From assembly GCF_900110165.1 (NCBI RefSeq), contig NZ_FOCQ01000018.1, positions 1 to 64,000 of the forward strand: a stretch of DNA of 64,000 nucleotides, written 5' to 3'. The DNA is from Lihuaxuella thermophila (lineage in GTDB: Bacteria > Bacillota > Bacilli > Thermoactinomycetales > Thermoactinomycetaceae). The position numbers and the translations under genes are program-made. This document shows, piece after piece, positions 42,251-51,245 of the stretch; positions within the stretch are counted from its first letter, which is position 1; every line of letters begins with the position of its first letter. Under the pieces are notes generated by a model. That model saw only the letters and a list, made by a program, of their open reading frames with translations. It was not told the origin of the DNA and did no database searches.

Positions 42251-42304
42251 GAGAATAATTATCAACGATCACTGTTAGTTTAATTGATATTGATTATCAT
42301 CGTC
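42251..42304. promoter_or_regulatory. Two Fur-like boxes
   Basis: GATATTGATTATCATCGTC (42286-42304) matches the Fur consensus at about 15 of 19 positions. GAGAATAATTATCAACG (42251-42267) is a weaker second match. They lie upstream of the unknown gene at 41313-42011. No convincing gene starts between 42012 and the boxes. Confidence 0.5.
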
Positions 42305-42602
42305 AATATCTCTGTCCGATTTTTTATAAGAGTGACTGATTCTACTGATAACATGGCAAGGATAAGTTTCAAAGAAACGAATCATTTGATTAAATCCGGT
42401 TGCAAAGGGCATCTATTCTGATTCCTTTCATCACGGGAAATGAACGCGGCTGTGATCACATAGAAAAAGTCTTCCAAACAGAAGGCTTTTTTCTTCATAT
42501 ACTCTTCTCTTCCGCCGATCCCCGCACTCCCCTGTATGTTATAATTATTAACATTTATTGTGAGAATTACATTTTTCTTGCAACCATTTAATCAATATTT
42601 AT

Positions 42603-42692
42603 TGTTAGATAAACTAACATAAATGATTGAACCCGATGATCGAATGTGTTTATAATGAGTTTGAGTAATATTCTATGTTAATTAACCTAACA
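42603..42692 (+). promoter_or_regulatory. Nitrogen-regulated promoter with two TnrA/GlnR-type boxes
   Basis: TGTTAGATAAACTAACA (42603-42619) and TGTTAATTAACCTAACA (42676-42692) both fit TGTNA-N7-TNACA exactly. Between them is a sigma-A promoter, TTGAAC (42627-42632) and TATAAT (42651-42656), 18 bases apart. The first box is centred about 52 bases before the predicted start of transcription, where TnrA activates in Bacillus. The second lies around +13 to +30 and could mediate repression, for example by GlnR. The promoter faces the nitrate transporter gene. Confidence 0.8.
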
Positions 42693-42788
42693 TAATTACC
42701 GTAATAATGGGTTCGATGGGGTGAGACCAGTCGATTTCGTGAGCTCGTGAACAAGGGCTGGACTCATTCACCGGCGGGGAGGTATGCG

Positions 42789-43955
42789 ATGAAAGGTCAG
42801 ACATCAGCACTGGTGTTATCCACTGTCTCCATGATTGTCTGTTTTGCGGCATGGTCGGTTTTTCCGCCGATTGCCGGAAAGATCCAGGAATTTTATCAGT
42901 TGAGTACGACGGAGAAAAGCATTTTGATTGCCGCCCCGACTCTGTTAGGCTCAGTCATGCGCATCCCGCTTGGGATTTTGACCGATCGCTACGGGGGCAG
43001 AAAAGTCTATGTCTTGACGATGTTGTTTCTGATCTTACCGCTCCTCGCAGCGGGGTTTGTCAACTCTTACGGCCCGATGTTGTTGTGTGCGTTTTTGATC
43101 GGTATGGCCGGGACAACATTTGCCATTTCGATTACCTATGTTTCCGGGTGGTATCCTCCGCAGAAAAAGGGGTTTATTCTCGGCATTGCCGGGATGGGGA
43201 ATTTGGGCATAGCCGTGGCAAATCTTACGATCCCAGTCATGTTAAATGAATTCGGAATCTCCTGGGTATTTTGGACCCTCGCCATCGTCACGGCGATGAT
43301 GGCTCTTATTTTCTGGATGGGAACGAAGGATCTGCCGGTATCGGATCAATCGGAGGGACTGAAGGAATCTTTGTCTGTGGTCAATCGGAAAGAAACCTGG
43401 CTTTTATCCCTCTTTTATTTTCTGACCTTCGGGGGATTCGTTTCCTTCAGTATGTATTTGCCCACTTTCTTAAAAGAGCTGTTTCATCTCACGGCTGTGG
43501 ATGCCGGATTGAAAACAGCCGTTTTCGTCATGATTGCCACATTCATCCGTCCGCTCGGCGGGTATTTATCTGACCGGGTTGGGGCTGAAAAAGTGTTAAC
43601 CGTTGTATTTAGCGGTATTTTCATTTGTACTTTGTTCATCACTTATTCAACAAACCATTTTGTTGTATTCAGTGTCAGCTGTTTGATCCTGTCCATCCTT
43701 CTGGGCACGGGCAATGGGGCGGTTTTCAAGCTGGTACCCGAAGTTTCACCCAAACATACGGGAGCGGTAACGGGCATTGTCAGTGCGGCCGGAGGGATTG
43801 GGGGATTTTTCCCGCCTGTCGTCCTCGGAATGATCAAAGATCTGACCGGAGATTATCTGTTAGGTTTTTTATTACTGGTCGGTTTTTCCGTCGTCTGCCT
43901 GTGGATGAACCGGAGTCAACTGAGCCGGAGAGAAACCCGTTTCGGTATGCGATAA
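42789..43955 (+). CDS. Nitrate/nitrite transporter (NarK/NasA-type MFS)
   Basis: The 12-helix major-facilitator transporter has 388 residues. ATG 42789 has GGGGAGG six bases upstream; GTG 42747 lacks a site. MIVCFAAWSVFPPIAGKIQEFYQLS is typical of the nitrate/nitrite porter family. LGILTDRYGGRKVY is the MFS motif A, and GIAGMGNLGIAVANL and GTGNGAVFKLVPE are the two nitrate-signature glycine-rich segments. It heads the assimilation cluster behind a TnrA-like promoter, so nitrate uptake for assimilation is the likely role. Confidence 0.93.
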   Translation: MKGQTSALVLSTVSMIVCFAAWSVFPPIAGKIQEFYQLSTTEKSILIAAPTLLGSVMRIPLGILTDRYGGRKVYVLTMLFLILPLLAAGFVNSYGPMLLCAFLIGMAGTTFAISITYVSGWYPPQKKGFILGIAGMGNLGIAVANLTIPVMLNEFGISWVFWTLAIVTAMMALIFWMGTKDLPVSDQSEGLKESLSVVNRKETWLLSLFYFLTFGGFVSFSMYLPTFLKELFHLTAVDAGLKTAVFVMIATFIRPLGGYLSDRVGAEKVLTVVFSGIFICTLFITYSTNHFVVFSVSCLILSILLGTGNGAVFKLVPEVSPKHTGAVTGIVSAAGGIGGFFPPVVLGMIKDLTGDYLLGFLLLVGFSVVCLWMNRSQLSRRETRFGMR

Positions 43956-44070
43956 GGTTTCCTGTTGTTCATGTCAGAGAATGTGGACTTATTGCCCGAA
44001 CCGATCGGGTCCATGCCAGCGAATGTTGGTTCTCTATTTATAGATGATCTCTTTCAAGGAGTGATCGAAA

Positions 44071-46497
44071 TTGGCAAAACGAAAGCTGGTTTTAGTAGGA
44101 AACGGGATGGCCGGTGTCAATTGCATTGAACATATTTTGAAGCTATCCCCCGAATCGTTTGATATCACGATTTTTGGCGCGGAGCCTTATCCCAATTACA
44201 ACCGGATTCAGCTTTCTTATGTGTTGCAAGGAAACTCCGGCATAAAGGATATTATTTTAAACGACTGGGATTGGTATGAGAAGAACCATATCAAACTTCA
44301 TGCCGGTCACAAGGTTACGCGCATTGATACGAAAAATAAATGTGTCTATACCGACACCGGTCTCACCGAATACTACGATGATCTGATCTTGGCTACAGGC
44401 TCCAATCCATTTATGCTTCCGCTTCCGGGAGCAGATCTGGAAGGAGTCATGGCATACCGGGACATTAAAGATTGCGAGACGATGATTGAAGCATCCAAGA
44501 AATACAAGAAAGCGGCTGTCATCGGCGGCGGATTGTTAGGATTAGAAGCTGCGAGAGGATTGTTAAACCTTGGCATGCAAGTGGACGTGGTCCATATATT
44601 CCCGAATTTGATGGAACGGCAACTCGATCCGATAGCGGGACAACTGCTGCAAAGAGAACTGGAGAAACAAGGGATGAACTTTCTCCTGGAAAAGCAAACG
44701 GAAGCCATTCTCGGACGCAAACGGGTGAAGGGACTCAAGTTTAAAGACGGCTCAAAGATCGAAGCCGATTTGGTGGTCATGGCCGTGGGAATCCGACCGA
44801 ATGTAGCTTTGGCGAAAGAGAGCAAAATCAAAATCAATCGCGGAATCGTCGTAAATGATTATCTGGAAACCAACATTCCGAATGTTTATGCGGTTGGGGA
44901 ATGTGCGGAACACCGTGGAATCGTCTACGGTCTAGTCGCTCCCCTATACGAGCAGGGAGCTGTGTTGGCCAAACGGATTTGCGGTGTGAAAACCGAGCCG
45001 TATCAGGGATCTGTTGTTTCAACCAAGCTGAAGGTTTCCGGAGTGGATGTTTTCTCCGCGGGAGAATTTATGGATCAGCCGGATACGGTAGCTCTCCGTT
45101 ATCAGGATGATTTCAACGGGATCTATAAGAAAGTGCTCCTTCGTAACAACAAAGTTGTGGGTGCGGTTTTGTTCGGAGATACGAGCGATGGTGCGCGTTT
45201 GTTCCAGATGATCCGTGCCGGCGCAGATGTTTCTGAGGTAAAAGAGATGTTTGCCGGTGCACAAGGCAATCAGAGCCAACCAGCCGTGGCAAGCGTTGCG
45301 GACCTTTCAGATGATGAATTGATTTGCGGCTGTAATGGCGTAACCAAAGGAACGATTGTCAAAGCGATTCAGGAACAAGGGTTGGAAACGGTAGAGCAAG
45401 TGAAAGGATGTACAGGGGCTTCCCGTTCGTGCGGGGGGTGTAAACCGCTGGTCGAATCCATTTTGCAATACACCCTGGGAGATCAGTTCCAGGCGGTTGA
45501 GAAAGAGCCGATTTGTTCATGCACCACGCTCAGCCGGGACGAAGTGGTTGAGGAAATCAGGTCCAAACATCTGACCACAGTCAAGGAAGTCATGCATGTG
45601 TTGGATTGGAGCAATAAGGAAGGCTGTTCCAAATGCCGCCCGGCCCTCAACTATTATCTGGGCATGATCTGGCCCGAAGAGCATCAGGATGAACGGGATT
45701 CCCGGTTTGTCAATGAACGCCTTCATGCTAATATTCAAAATGATGGCACCTACTCGGTCGTTCCCCGGATTTACGGCGGAGTGACCTCTCCGGAACAGTT
45801 GCGCCGGATCGCTGATGTGGCAGAGAAATACCATGCGCGAATGGTCAAAATTACCGGCGGTCAGCGGATCGACTTATTGGGGATTAAAAAAGAGGATCTT
45901 CCAAAGGTGTGGGCCGAACTGGAAATGCCATCCGGTTACGCCTACGGAAAAGCACTCCGAACGGTGAAAACCTGTGTCGGAGCGGACTTTTGCCGCTTTG
46001 GAACCCAGAATTCGATTCAAATGGGCATCGATATGGAAAAACGCTTTGAACGTCTCTGGACCCCGCACAAGGTGAAAATGGCCGTATCCGCCTGCCCGCG
46101 AAACTGTGCCGAATCCGGGATCAAGGATGTCGGAGTTGTCGGAGTGGACGGCGGCTGGGAAATCTATGTCGGCGGCAATGGCGGTGTTCAATTGCGGGCC
46201 GCTGAACTGTTGGTCAAAGTGAAAACGCCCGAAGAAGTACTGGAGTGGTCCGCTGCGTTTTTACAGTATTACCGCGAGTCGGCGAAATATCTGGAGAGAA
46301 CGTCTCACTGGGTAGAACGCGTCGGGCTGAAAAAGATCAAAGAGGTGCTCAGTGATCCCGAGACGCGCAAATCCTTGATCGAACGGCTGGATCAAGCACT
46401 GGCAGTCACCAAAGATCCGTGGAAAGAAGCGATTAAAGACCAGCAGTTGCGTTCGTTGTTTGAAAAAGTCAACATTCCAAACACGATCGGAAACTAA
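44071..46497 (+). CDS. nasD: NADH-dependent nitrite reductase, large subunit (NasD/NirB)
   Basis: The 808-residue assimilatory enzyme reduces nitrite to ammonium in the cytosol. TTG 44071 follows AAGGAG by eight bases. Order: FAD/NADH oxidoreductase (VLVGNGMAGVNCIE, IGGGLLGLEAARGL), two BFD-type [2Fe-2S] domains (CGCNGVTKG ... CGGCKP and CSCTTLSRDEV ... CSKCRPALNYY), the nitrite/sulfite-reductase ferredoxin-like half, and the siroheme-[4Fe-4S] domain. In the last, cluster Cys are in TCVGADFCRFG and SACPRNCAESGIKD. All key residues are present. The small subunit follows 36 bases later. Confidence 0.97.
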   Translation: MAKRKLVLVGNGMAGVNCIEHILKLSPESFDITIFGAEPYPNYNRIQLSYVLQGNSGIKDIILNDWDWYEKNHIKLHAGHKVTRIDTKNKCVYTDTGLTEYYDDLILATGSNPFMLPLPGADLEGVMAYRDIKDCETMIEASKKYKKAAVIGGGLLGLEAARGLLNLGMQVDVVHIFPNLMERQLDPIAGQLLQRELEKQGMNFLLEKQTEAILGRKRVKGLKFKDGSKIEADLVVMAVGIRPNVALAKESKIKINRGIVVNDYLETNIPNVYAVGECAEHRGIVYGLVAPLYEQGAVLAKRICGVKTEPYQGSVVSTKLKVSGVDVFSAGEFMDQPDTVALRYQDDFNGIYKKVLLRNNKVVGAVLFGDTSDGARLFQMIRAGADVSEVKEMFAGAQGNQSQPAVASVADLSDDELICGCNGVTKGTIVKAIQEQGLETVEQVKGCTGASRSCGGCKPLVESILQYTLGDQFQAVEKEPICSCTTLSRDEVVEEIRSKHLTTVKEVMHVLDWSNKEGCSKCRPALNYYLGMIWPEEHQDERDSRFVNERLHANIQNDGTYSVVPRIYGGVTSPEQLRRIADVAEKYHARMVKITGGQRIDLLGIKKEDLPKVWAELEMPSGYAYGKALRTVKTCVGADFCRFGTQNSIQMGIDMEKRFERLWTPHKVKMAVSACPRNCAESGIKDVGVVGVDGGWEIYVGGNGGVQLRAAELLVKVKTPEEVLEWSAAFLQYYRESAKYLERTSHWVERVGLKKIKEVLSDPETRKSLIERLDQALAVTKDPWKEAIKDQQLRSLFEKVNIPNTIGN

Positions 46498-46533
46498 ATC
46501 CGTACATCACAGCTGAGGACAGGAGGATCTGAC

Positions 46534-46839
46534 ATGTACCGGATCAAAGTGGCCGTCATCACGGAGCTTCAGGAAAAGATCGGCAAAACGGTGGAAGTGG
46601 ACGGGCAGGAGATCGCTCTGTTTCGCCTGTCTGACGGAAAAATCCGGGCAGTGGAAAACCGCTGCCCCCATAAAGGTGGAACCCTGTCGGAAGGAATCGT
46701 TTCCGGTGAATATGTTTTTTGTCCCTTGCATGATTGGAAGATTTGCCTCAATGACGGGCTCGTCCAGGCTCCGGATACGGGATGTGTGAAGACGTATGAA
46801 GTGATGGTGGAAGGCCAAGATGTTTACATCCGTGTTTAA
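46534..46839 (+). CDS. nasE: Nitrite reductase small subunit (NirD/NasE, Rieske-type)
   Basis: The 101-residue partner of the large subunit has a Rieske-like fold. [11 protein letters not shown] and [10 protein letters not shown] give the Cys-x-His and Cys-x2-His pairs, so a [2Fe-2S] cluster is possible, unlike in many NirD proteins where these residues are lost. AGGAGG lies before ATG 46534. It sits between the large subunit and the NasB-like gene in the same operon. Confidence 0.93.
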   Translation: MYRIKVAVITELQEKIGKTVEVDGQEIALFRLSDGKIRAVENRCPHKGGTLSEGIVSGEYVFCPLHDWKICLNDGLVQAPDTGCVKTYEVMVEGQDVYIRV

Positions 46840-46857
46840 TCCCTTTGGAGGTCGGCC

Positions 46858-49035
46858 ATGCAAAAGAAAAAGTTAGTCCTGATCGGAAACGGAATGGCGG
46901 GTGTGCGCGCAATTGAAGAGATTTTAAAGCTTGCCCCGGAGGCCTTCGACATCACCATCTTTGGCAGTGAACCGCATCCGAACTATAACCGCATTCTTTT
47001 ATCCAAGGTATTGCAAGGAGATACCTCCATAGATGATATTACGATCCACGACTGGAACTGGTATAAAGAGAATCATATTCGACTGTTTGCGGGCGAAACC
47101 GTTGTCCGGATTGATCCGGAGCAACAGGTCGTGATGACCGACCGGAACCGACGGGTGGAATATGATGCGTGCATCATCGCCACCGGCTCCTTGCCGTTTA
47201 TGCTGCCCCTGCCGGGTGCCGACAAGGAAGGGGTCACGGCATTCCGCAATATTCAAGATTGTCAGCGGATCATCGAAACATCGAAAAACTATAAAAAAGC
47301 GGTTGTCATTGGCGGCGGATTGTTGGGGCTGGAAGCTGCCAGAGGGTTACTCAACCTCGGCATGCAAGTGGACGTGGTCCATCTCTTTCCCTATTTAATG
47401 GAAAGGCAGCTGGACCCGACGGCGGGAAAGCTGCTGCAAAGAGAGCTTGAGAAGCAAGGGATGAACTTTCTCCTCAAAAAGCAGACGGAAGCGATTATCG
47501 GCCGAAAGAGAGTCAAGGGCTTGCGATTTAAGGACGGATCAAAAACAGAAGCCGATTTGGTGGTCATGGCTGTCGGCATCCGCCCGAATGTGGCTTTGGC
47601 GAAAGAGAGCGGAATCGAAGTCAACCGCGGAATTGTTGTCAATGATTATATGCAGACGAATATCCCCAATATTTACGCGGTGGGAGAATGCGCGGAGCAT
47701 CGGGGAACCGTCTATGGACTGGTTGCCCCCCTGTATGAACAGGCGAAAGAATTGGCCAAAAAGATCTGCGGAATCGACAGTAACGGTTATCAAGGTTCGA
47801 TCCTTTACTCGCAATTGAAAGTGTCTGGTGTGGATGTGTTCTCTGCAGGTGAATTTATGGAAGATGAGCACACCCGGGCGATTTCGTTTTATGACGAAAT
47901 CAACGGTGTTTACAAAAAAGTGTTGATCCGGAACAACAAGATGGTAGGAGCCATCTTGTTTGGCGATGTGAGCGAGAGTGCCAAATGGCTCCACATGATT
48001 TCACAGCAGGCAGATGTATCCGAGGTGGTTAAACTTTCTCTCTTTCCATCCTCCCCCGAAGACAGCGGATCATCGATGGTTGCCAAGATGCCCGACCATG
48101 AAGTGGTTTGCAGATGCAACCGTGTCACCAAGGGAGCCATCATGAAGGCGATTTGCAACGAAGGATTATCCACCGTGGAAGAAGTGAAACAGTGTACCAA
48201 AGCCTCCGGATCTTGCGGAGGGTGTAAACCACTGGTCGCTTCGATCCTGGAATATACCCTCCATGAAGCACCGGACACCCTTCCAGCTGCAAAAGAACCC
48301 ATCTGCGACTGTACCACATGGAGTCACGATGAAGTCATTCAAGCGATCAAAGAAAAGCAGTGGACCCATCGCGAGGAAGCCATGAAAGCGCTGGGCTGGA
48401 TCAGAGAAGAAGGTTGCTCCGTCTGTCGGCCTGCACTCGATTATTATATAAGAACGATTCATCCGGAGAAGCCGGAGACGGCAGAAGAATTCCCCCCTCA
48501 CCATCAACAAGGGTGCGGTTCGCCTTTTTGCGGTTCCAATGTAAAAGGAAATCAGTTACTCAGTGTCTTGGAAACGAAATTTGCCCGCCTTCCAACCCCG
48601 CATCGAGTGAAAATCGGTGTTTCCCCCTGTCAGTGCAACGCTGCCGAAGCAATGATCAAAGATTTTGGAGTCGTCGGTGCGCCGGGTGGATGGGAACTGT
48701 ATGTCGGAGGCCGGGGGGATACGCAAGTCCGGGCTGGTCAGTTATTGTGCACGGTTGATACCGAAGCGGAAGTTCTTGAAATGGCGGGAGCTTTTTTGCA
48801 GTATTATCGTGAAACGGCCCATTTCCTGGAGCGGACGTCGAAATGGATCGAGCGGCTCGGTGTGGAACAGGTGCGAGAAGTATTATTTGATCCCGAAGCC
48901 CGCACTGAATTGCTGGAGCGATTAGAGGTCGCACGGTCGATGAGCAGCCGGGAGACGGGACGAGAGGCCCGGGAACAAGCGGATCAAAGGACCGATTCTC
49001 AGCCGGCCCGGAATGTGATGAGTATTTCAAAGTAG
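46858..49035 (+). CDS. nasB: NasB-like electron-transfer subunit of nitrate reductase (NirB paralogue)
   Basis: The 725-residue protein is closely similar to the nitrite reductase at 44071 through the FAD/NADH domain (GNGMAGVRAIEEILKL, GGGLLGLEAARGLLN) and both BFD [2Fe-2S] domains (CRCNRVTKG ... CGGCKP, CDCTTWSHDEV ... CSVCRPALDYY). After that, most of the ferredoxin-like half of the nitrite reductase module is absent. The siroheme domain is degenerate: TCVGADFC is replaced by GCGSPFC and CPRNC by CQCN. It cannot be a normal nitrite reductase. In Bacillus the NasB subunit passes NADH electrons to NasC, which is encoded next, so that role is inferred. Long DNA identity to nasD suggests duplication or gene conversion. 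Confidence 0.85.
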   Translation: MQKKKLVLIGNGMAGVRAIEEILKLAPEAFDITIFGSEPHPNYNRILLSKVLQGDTSIDDITIHDWNWYKENHIRLFAGETVVRIDPEQQVVMTDRNRRVEYDACIIATGSLPFMLPLPGADKEGVTAFRNIQDCQRIIETSKNYKKAVVIGGGLLGLEAARGLLNLGMQVDVVHLFPYLMERQLDPTAGKLLQRELEKQGMNFLLKKQTEAIIGRKRVKGLRFKDGSKTEADLVVMAVGIRPNVALAKESGIEVNRGIVVNDYMQTNIPNIYAVGECAEHRGTVYGLVAPLYEQAKELAKKICGIDSNGYQGSILYSQLKVSGVDVFSAGEFMEDEHTRAISFYDEINGVYKKVLIRNNKMVGAILFGDVSESAKWLHMISQQADVSEVVKLSLFPSSPEDSGSSMVAKMPDHEVVCRCNRVTKGAIMKAICNEGLSTVEEVKQCTKASGSCGGCKPLVASILEYTLHEAPDTLPAAKEPICDCTTWSHDEVIQAIKEKQWTHREEAMKALGWIREEGCSVCRPALDYYIRTIHPEKPETAEEFPPHHQQGCGSPFCGSNVKGNQLLSVLETKFARLPTPHRVKIGVSPCQCNAAEAMIKDFGVVGAPGGWELYVGGRGDTQVRAGQLLCTVDTEAEVLEMAGAFLQYYRETAHFLERTSKWIERLGVEQVREVLFDPEARTELLERLEVARSMSSRETGREAREQADQRTDSQPARNVMSISK

Positions 49036-49050
49036 AAAGAAGGTGAACCG

Positions 49051-51177
49051 ATGGTCACTTCTAAGCATACCCTGTCTGAAGCTCCGCACACCAAACCGGT
49101 GCAGGCCTTTGAAACCCAGTGTCCCTTTTGCAGTGTCCAATGCAAGATGGAATTGATTGAGCAAGAGGCGATGGGACGTAAAACCCATCTGGTCAATCCA
49201 ATCGAGAATCCCGCCTCGGAGGGGAGATTGTGTGTCAAAGGCATGAATGCCCATCAACATGCTCTTCACCGGGACCGGCTCCTCTATCCGATGGTGAAAG
49301 TGAATGGGAAATTTGAGCGGATTTCCTGGGAGAAAGCATTGGATCTGATCAAAGAAAAGTTTACGCAAATCCAGCAGGAAGACGGTCTGGATGCGCTGGG
49401 GGTCTACGGCGGAGGATCTTTAACCAATGAAGAGGCCTATTTGTTGGGAAAGTTTGCCCGCGTTGCCTTAAAAACCAGGCATATTGATTACAATGGCCGG
49501 TTCTGCATGTCGGCAGCCGCTTCGGCCGCCAACAAGGCATTTGGGGTGGACCGGGGACTGACCAACCAGCTCTCGGAAATCCCGTTTACAGAGTGCATCA
49601 TTTTGGCCGGGACAAATGTAGCCGAGTGCCAGCCGACCCTCTTGCCCTATTTCACCCGGGCGAAAGAAAACGGAGCCTATGTGATTGCGATTGATCCACG
49701 GGAAACGGCGACAACGCAACTGGCTGATTTGCATTTGAAGATCAAACCGGGAATGGATGCAGCATTAGTGAACGGGCTGTTAAAAGTGATTTTGGAAGAA
49801 GGATACGTCGATCAAACGTTTGTGGAAGAGCGGACGAAAGGATTTAAAGAGCTGGAAGAACACCTTTCCTCTGTGGATCTTGATCATATTGCCGACATCA
49901 CAGGGATCTCTGTGCAACACATTCGCGAGGCGGCCACCCGGTTTGGCCGGGCAAAAACAGGAATGGTCTTTACGGCCAGAGGGGTGGAACAACAGACGCA
50001 TGGATATATGGGAGTGCGAAACTTTATCAACCTGTTGCTGGTCACCGGCAAAATGGGAAAAGCCGGCTGTGGATATGGTGCCATCACCGGCCAGGGAAAC
50101 GGGCAAGGAGGAAGAGAACACGGCCAGAAAGCAGACCAGCTCCCGGGATACCGTTCCATCGAAAATCCCGAACATCGCTCCTACATTGCCAGGGTGTGGG
50201 GAATCGACGAACAGGATCTGCCCGGACAAGGGGTTTCCGCCTATGAAATGATGGTAAAGATCCATCGCCGGGAGATTACCGGGTTATTGGTGATGGGTTC
50301 CAATCCGCTCGTTTCCAATCCGAACGCCAACTTGATCGAAGAAGGTTTGAAGAAACTCAAATTTCTTGTTGTCATCGATCTGTTTGTTTCGGAAACAGCC
50401 AGATTGGCCGACCTGATTTTACCCACATCTTCTTATCTGGAAGATGAAGGGACCATGACCAACCTGGAAGGAAGAGTTACCCTGAGGCCGGCGAGCCGCC
50501 CCTGTCCGGGCGAAGTGAAACATGACTGGCAAATTCTGTGCGAGATCGCCCGGGTGCTGGGAAAAGGGAAATTCTTTTCATTCGGGTCTGCTGAAGAGAT
50601 TTTTGATGAACTTCGCCTGGCCAGCCGCGGGGGAGTCGCTGACTATTATGGAATCACGTATGAACGCCTGAAGCGCGAAGGAGGGGTGTATTGGCCCTGC
50701 CCTTCACCCGATCATCCGGGACAGGCCCGCTTATTTGAACATTCGTTTGCCCACCCGGACGGGAAAGCGGAAATCATGCCCGTGAACAATCATTTTCCAA
50801 ATGAACAAGTAAATGATGACTTTCCCCTTTATCTGACCACCGGCCGTGTGATGACGCACTACCTCACAGGAGTGCAAACCAGAAGAAGCCATTCCCTCGC
50901 CGCGCGCAATTTTGAATCATTCGCGGAAATCCATCCGAAAACCGCCAAAAAGTACGGGATTGAAGATCAGACGCTCATCCGGTTGGAGTCGCGCAGGGGA
51001 AGCATCATCGTGCGAAGCAAAATCACCAGTGAGATTCGGGAAGATACGGTGTTTGTCCCGATGCATTGGGCGGATTTGCAGAATGTCAATCTAATCACTC
51101 TGGATGCACTTGATCCTATATGCAAAATGCCGGGATTTAAAGTATGCGCGGTCAAAATAAGCCCGCTTGTGATTTAA
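49051..51177 (+). CDS. nasC: Assimilatory nitrate reductase, molybdenum catalytic subunit
   Basis: The 708-residue cytosolic Mo-bis-MGD enzyme reduces nitrate to nitrite. The N-terminal CPFCSVQC and later GRLCVKGMN supply the four Cys of a [4Fe-4S] cluster. Molybdopterin-binding stretches follow: YNGRFCMSAAASA (with the Cys position used as Mo ligand in this family), GTNVAECQPTL, IDPRETATTQLADLHLKI, ARGVEQQTHG and MGSNPLVSNPNA. The C-terminal domain has LTTGRVMTHYLTGVQTRRS. It has no twin-arginine signal, as expected for assimilation. It starts 15 bases after the NasB-like gene. Confidence 0.95.
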   Translation: MVTSKHTLSEAPHTKPVQAFETQCPFCSVQCKMELIEQEAMGRKTHLVNPIENPASEGRLCVKGMNAHQHALHRDRLLYPMVKVNGKFERISWEKALDLIKEKFTQIQQEDGLDALGVYGGGSLTNEEAYLLGKFARVALKTRHIDYNGRFCMSAAASAANKAFGVDRGLTNQLSEIPFTECIILAGTNVAECQPTLLPYFTRAKENGAYVIAIDPRETATTQLADLHLKIKPGMDAALVNGLLKVILEEGYVDQTFVEERTKGFKELEEHLSSVDLDHIADITGISVQHIREAATRFGRAKTGMVFTARGVEQQTHGYMGVRNFINLLLVTGKMGKAGCGYGAITGQGNGQGGREHGQKADQLPGYRSIENPEHRSYIARVWGIDEQDLPGQGVSAYEMMVKIHRREITGLLVMGSNPLVSNPNANLIEEGLKKLKFLVVIDLFVSETARLADLILPTSSYLEDEGTMTNLEGRVTLRPASRPCPGEVKHDWQILCEIARVLGKGKFFSFGSAEEIFDELRLASRGGVADYYGITYERLKREGGVYWPCPSPDHPGQARLFEHSFAHPDGKAEIMPVNNHFPNEQVNDDFPLYLTTGRVMTHYLTGVQTRRSHSLAARNFESFAEIHPKTAKKYGIEDQTLIRLESRRGSIIVRSKITSEIREDTVFVPMHWADLQNVNLITLDALDPICKMPGFKVCAVKISPLVI

Positions 51178-51245
51178 CGATAAGGACGATGGAATCACAG
51201 GATCACGGATCATGATCATTCCAGTTCAGATAAGGAGGGGAGCAT

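Noticed and set aside
42069-42272. 67-residue minus-strand frame with WQVCTRCSV
   Set aside because: Its start lies inside a Fur-like box and no ribosome binding site precedes it.
46858-49035. Second functional nitrite reductase large subunit
   Set aside because: The ferredoxin-like half is reduced and the siroheme-cluster Cys pattern is lost, so a NasB-like role fits better.
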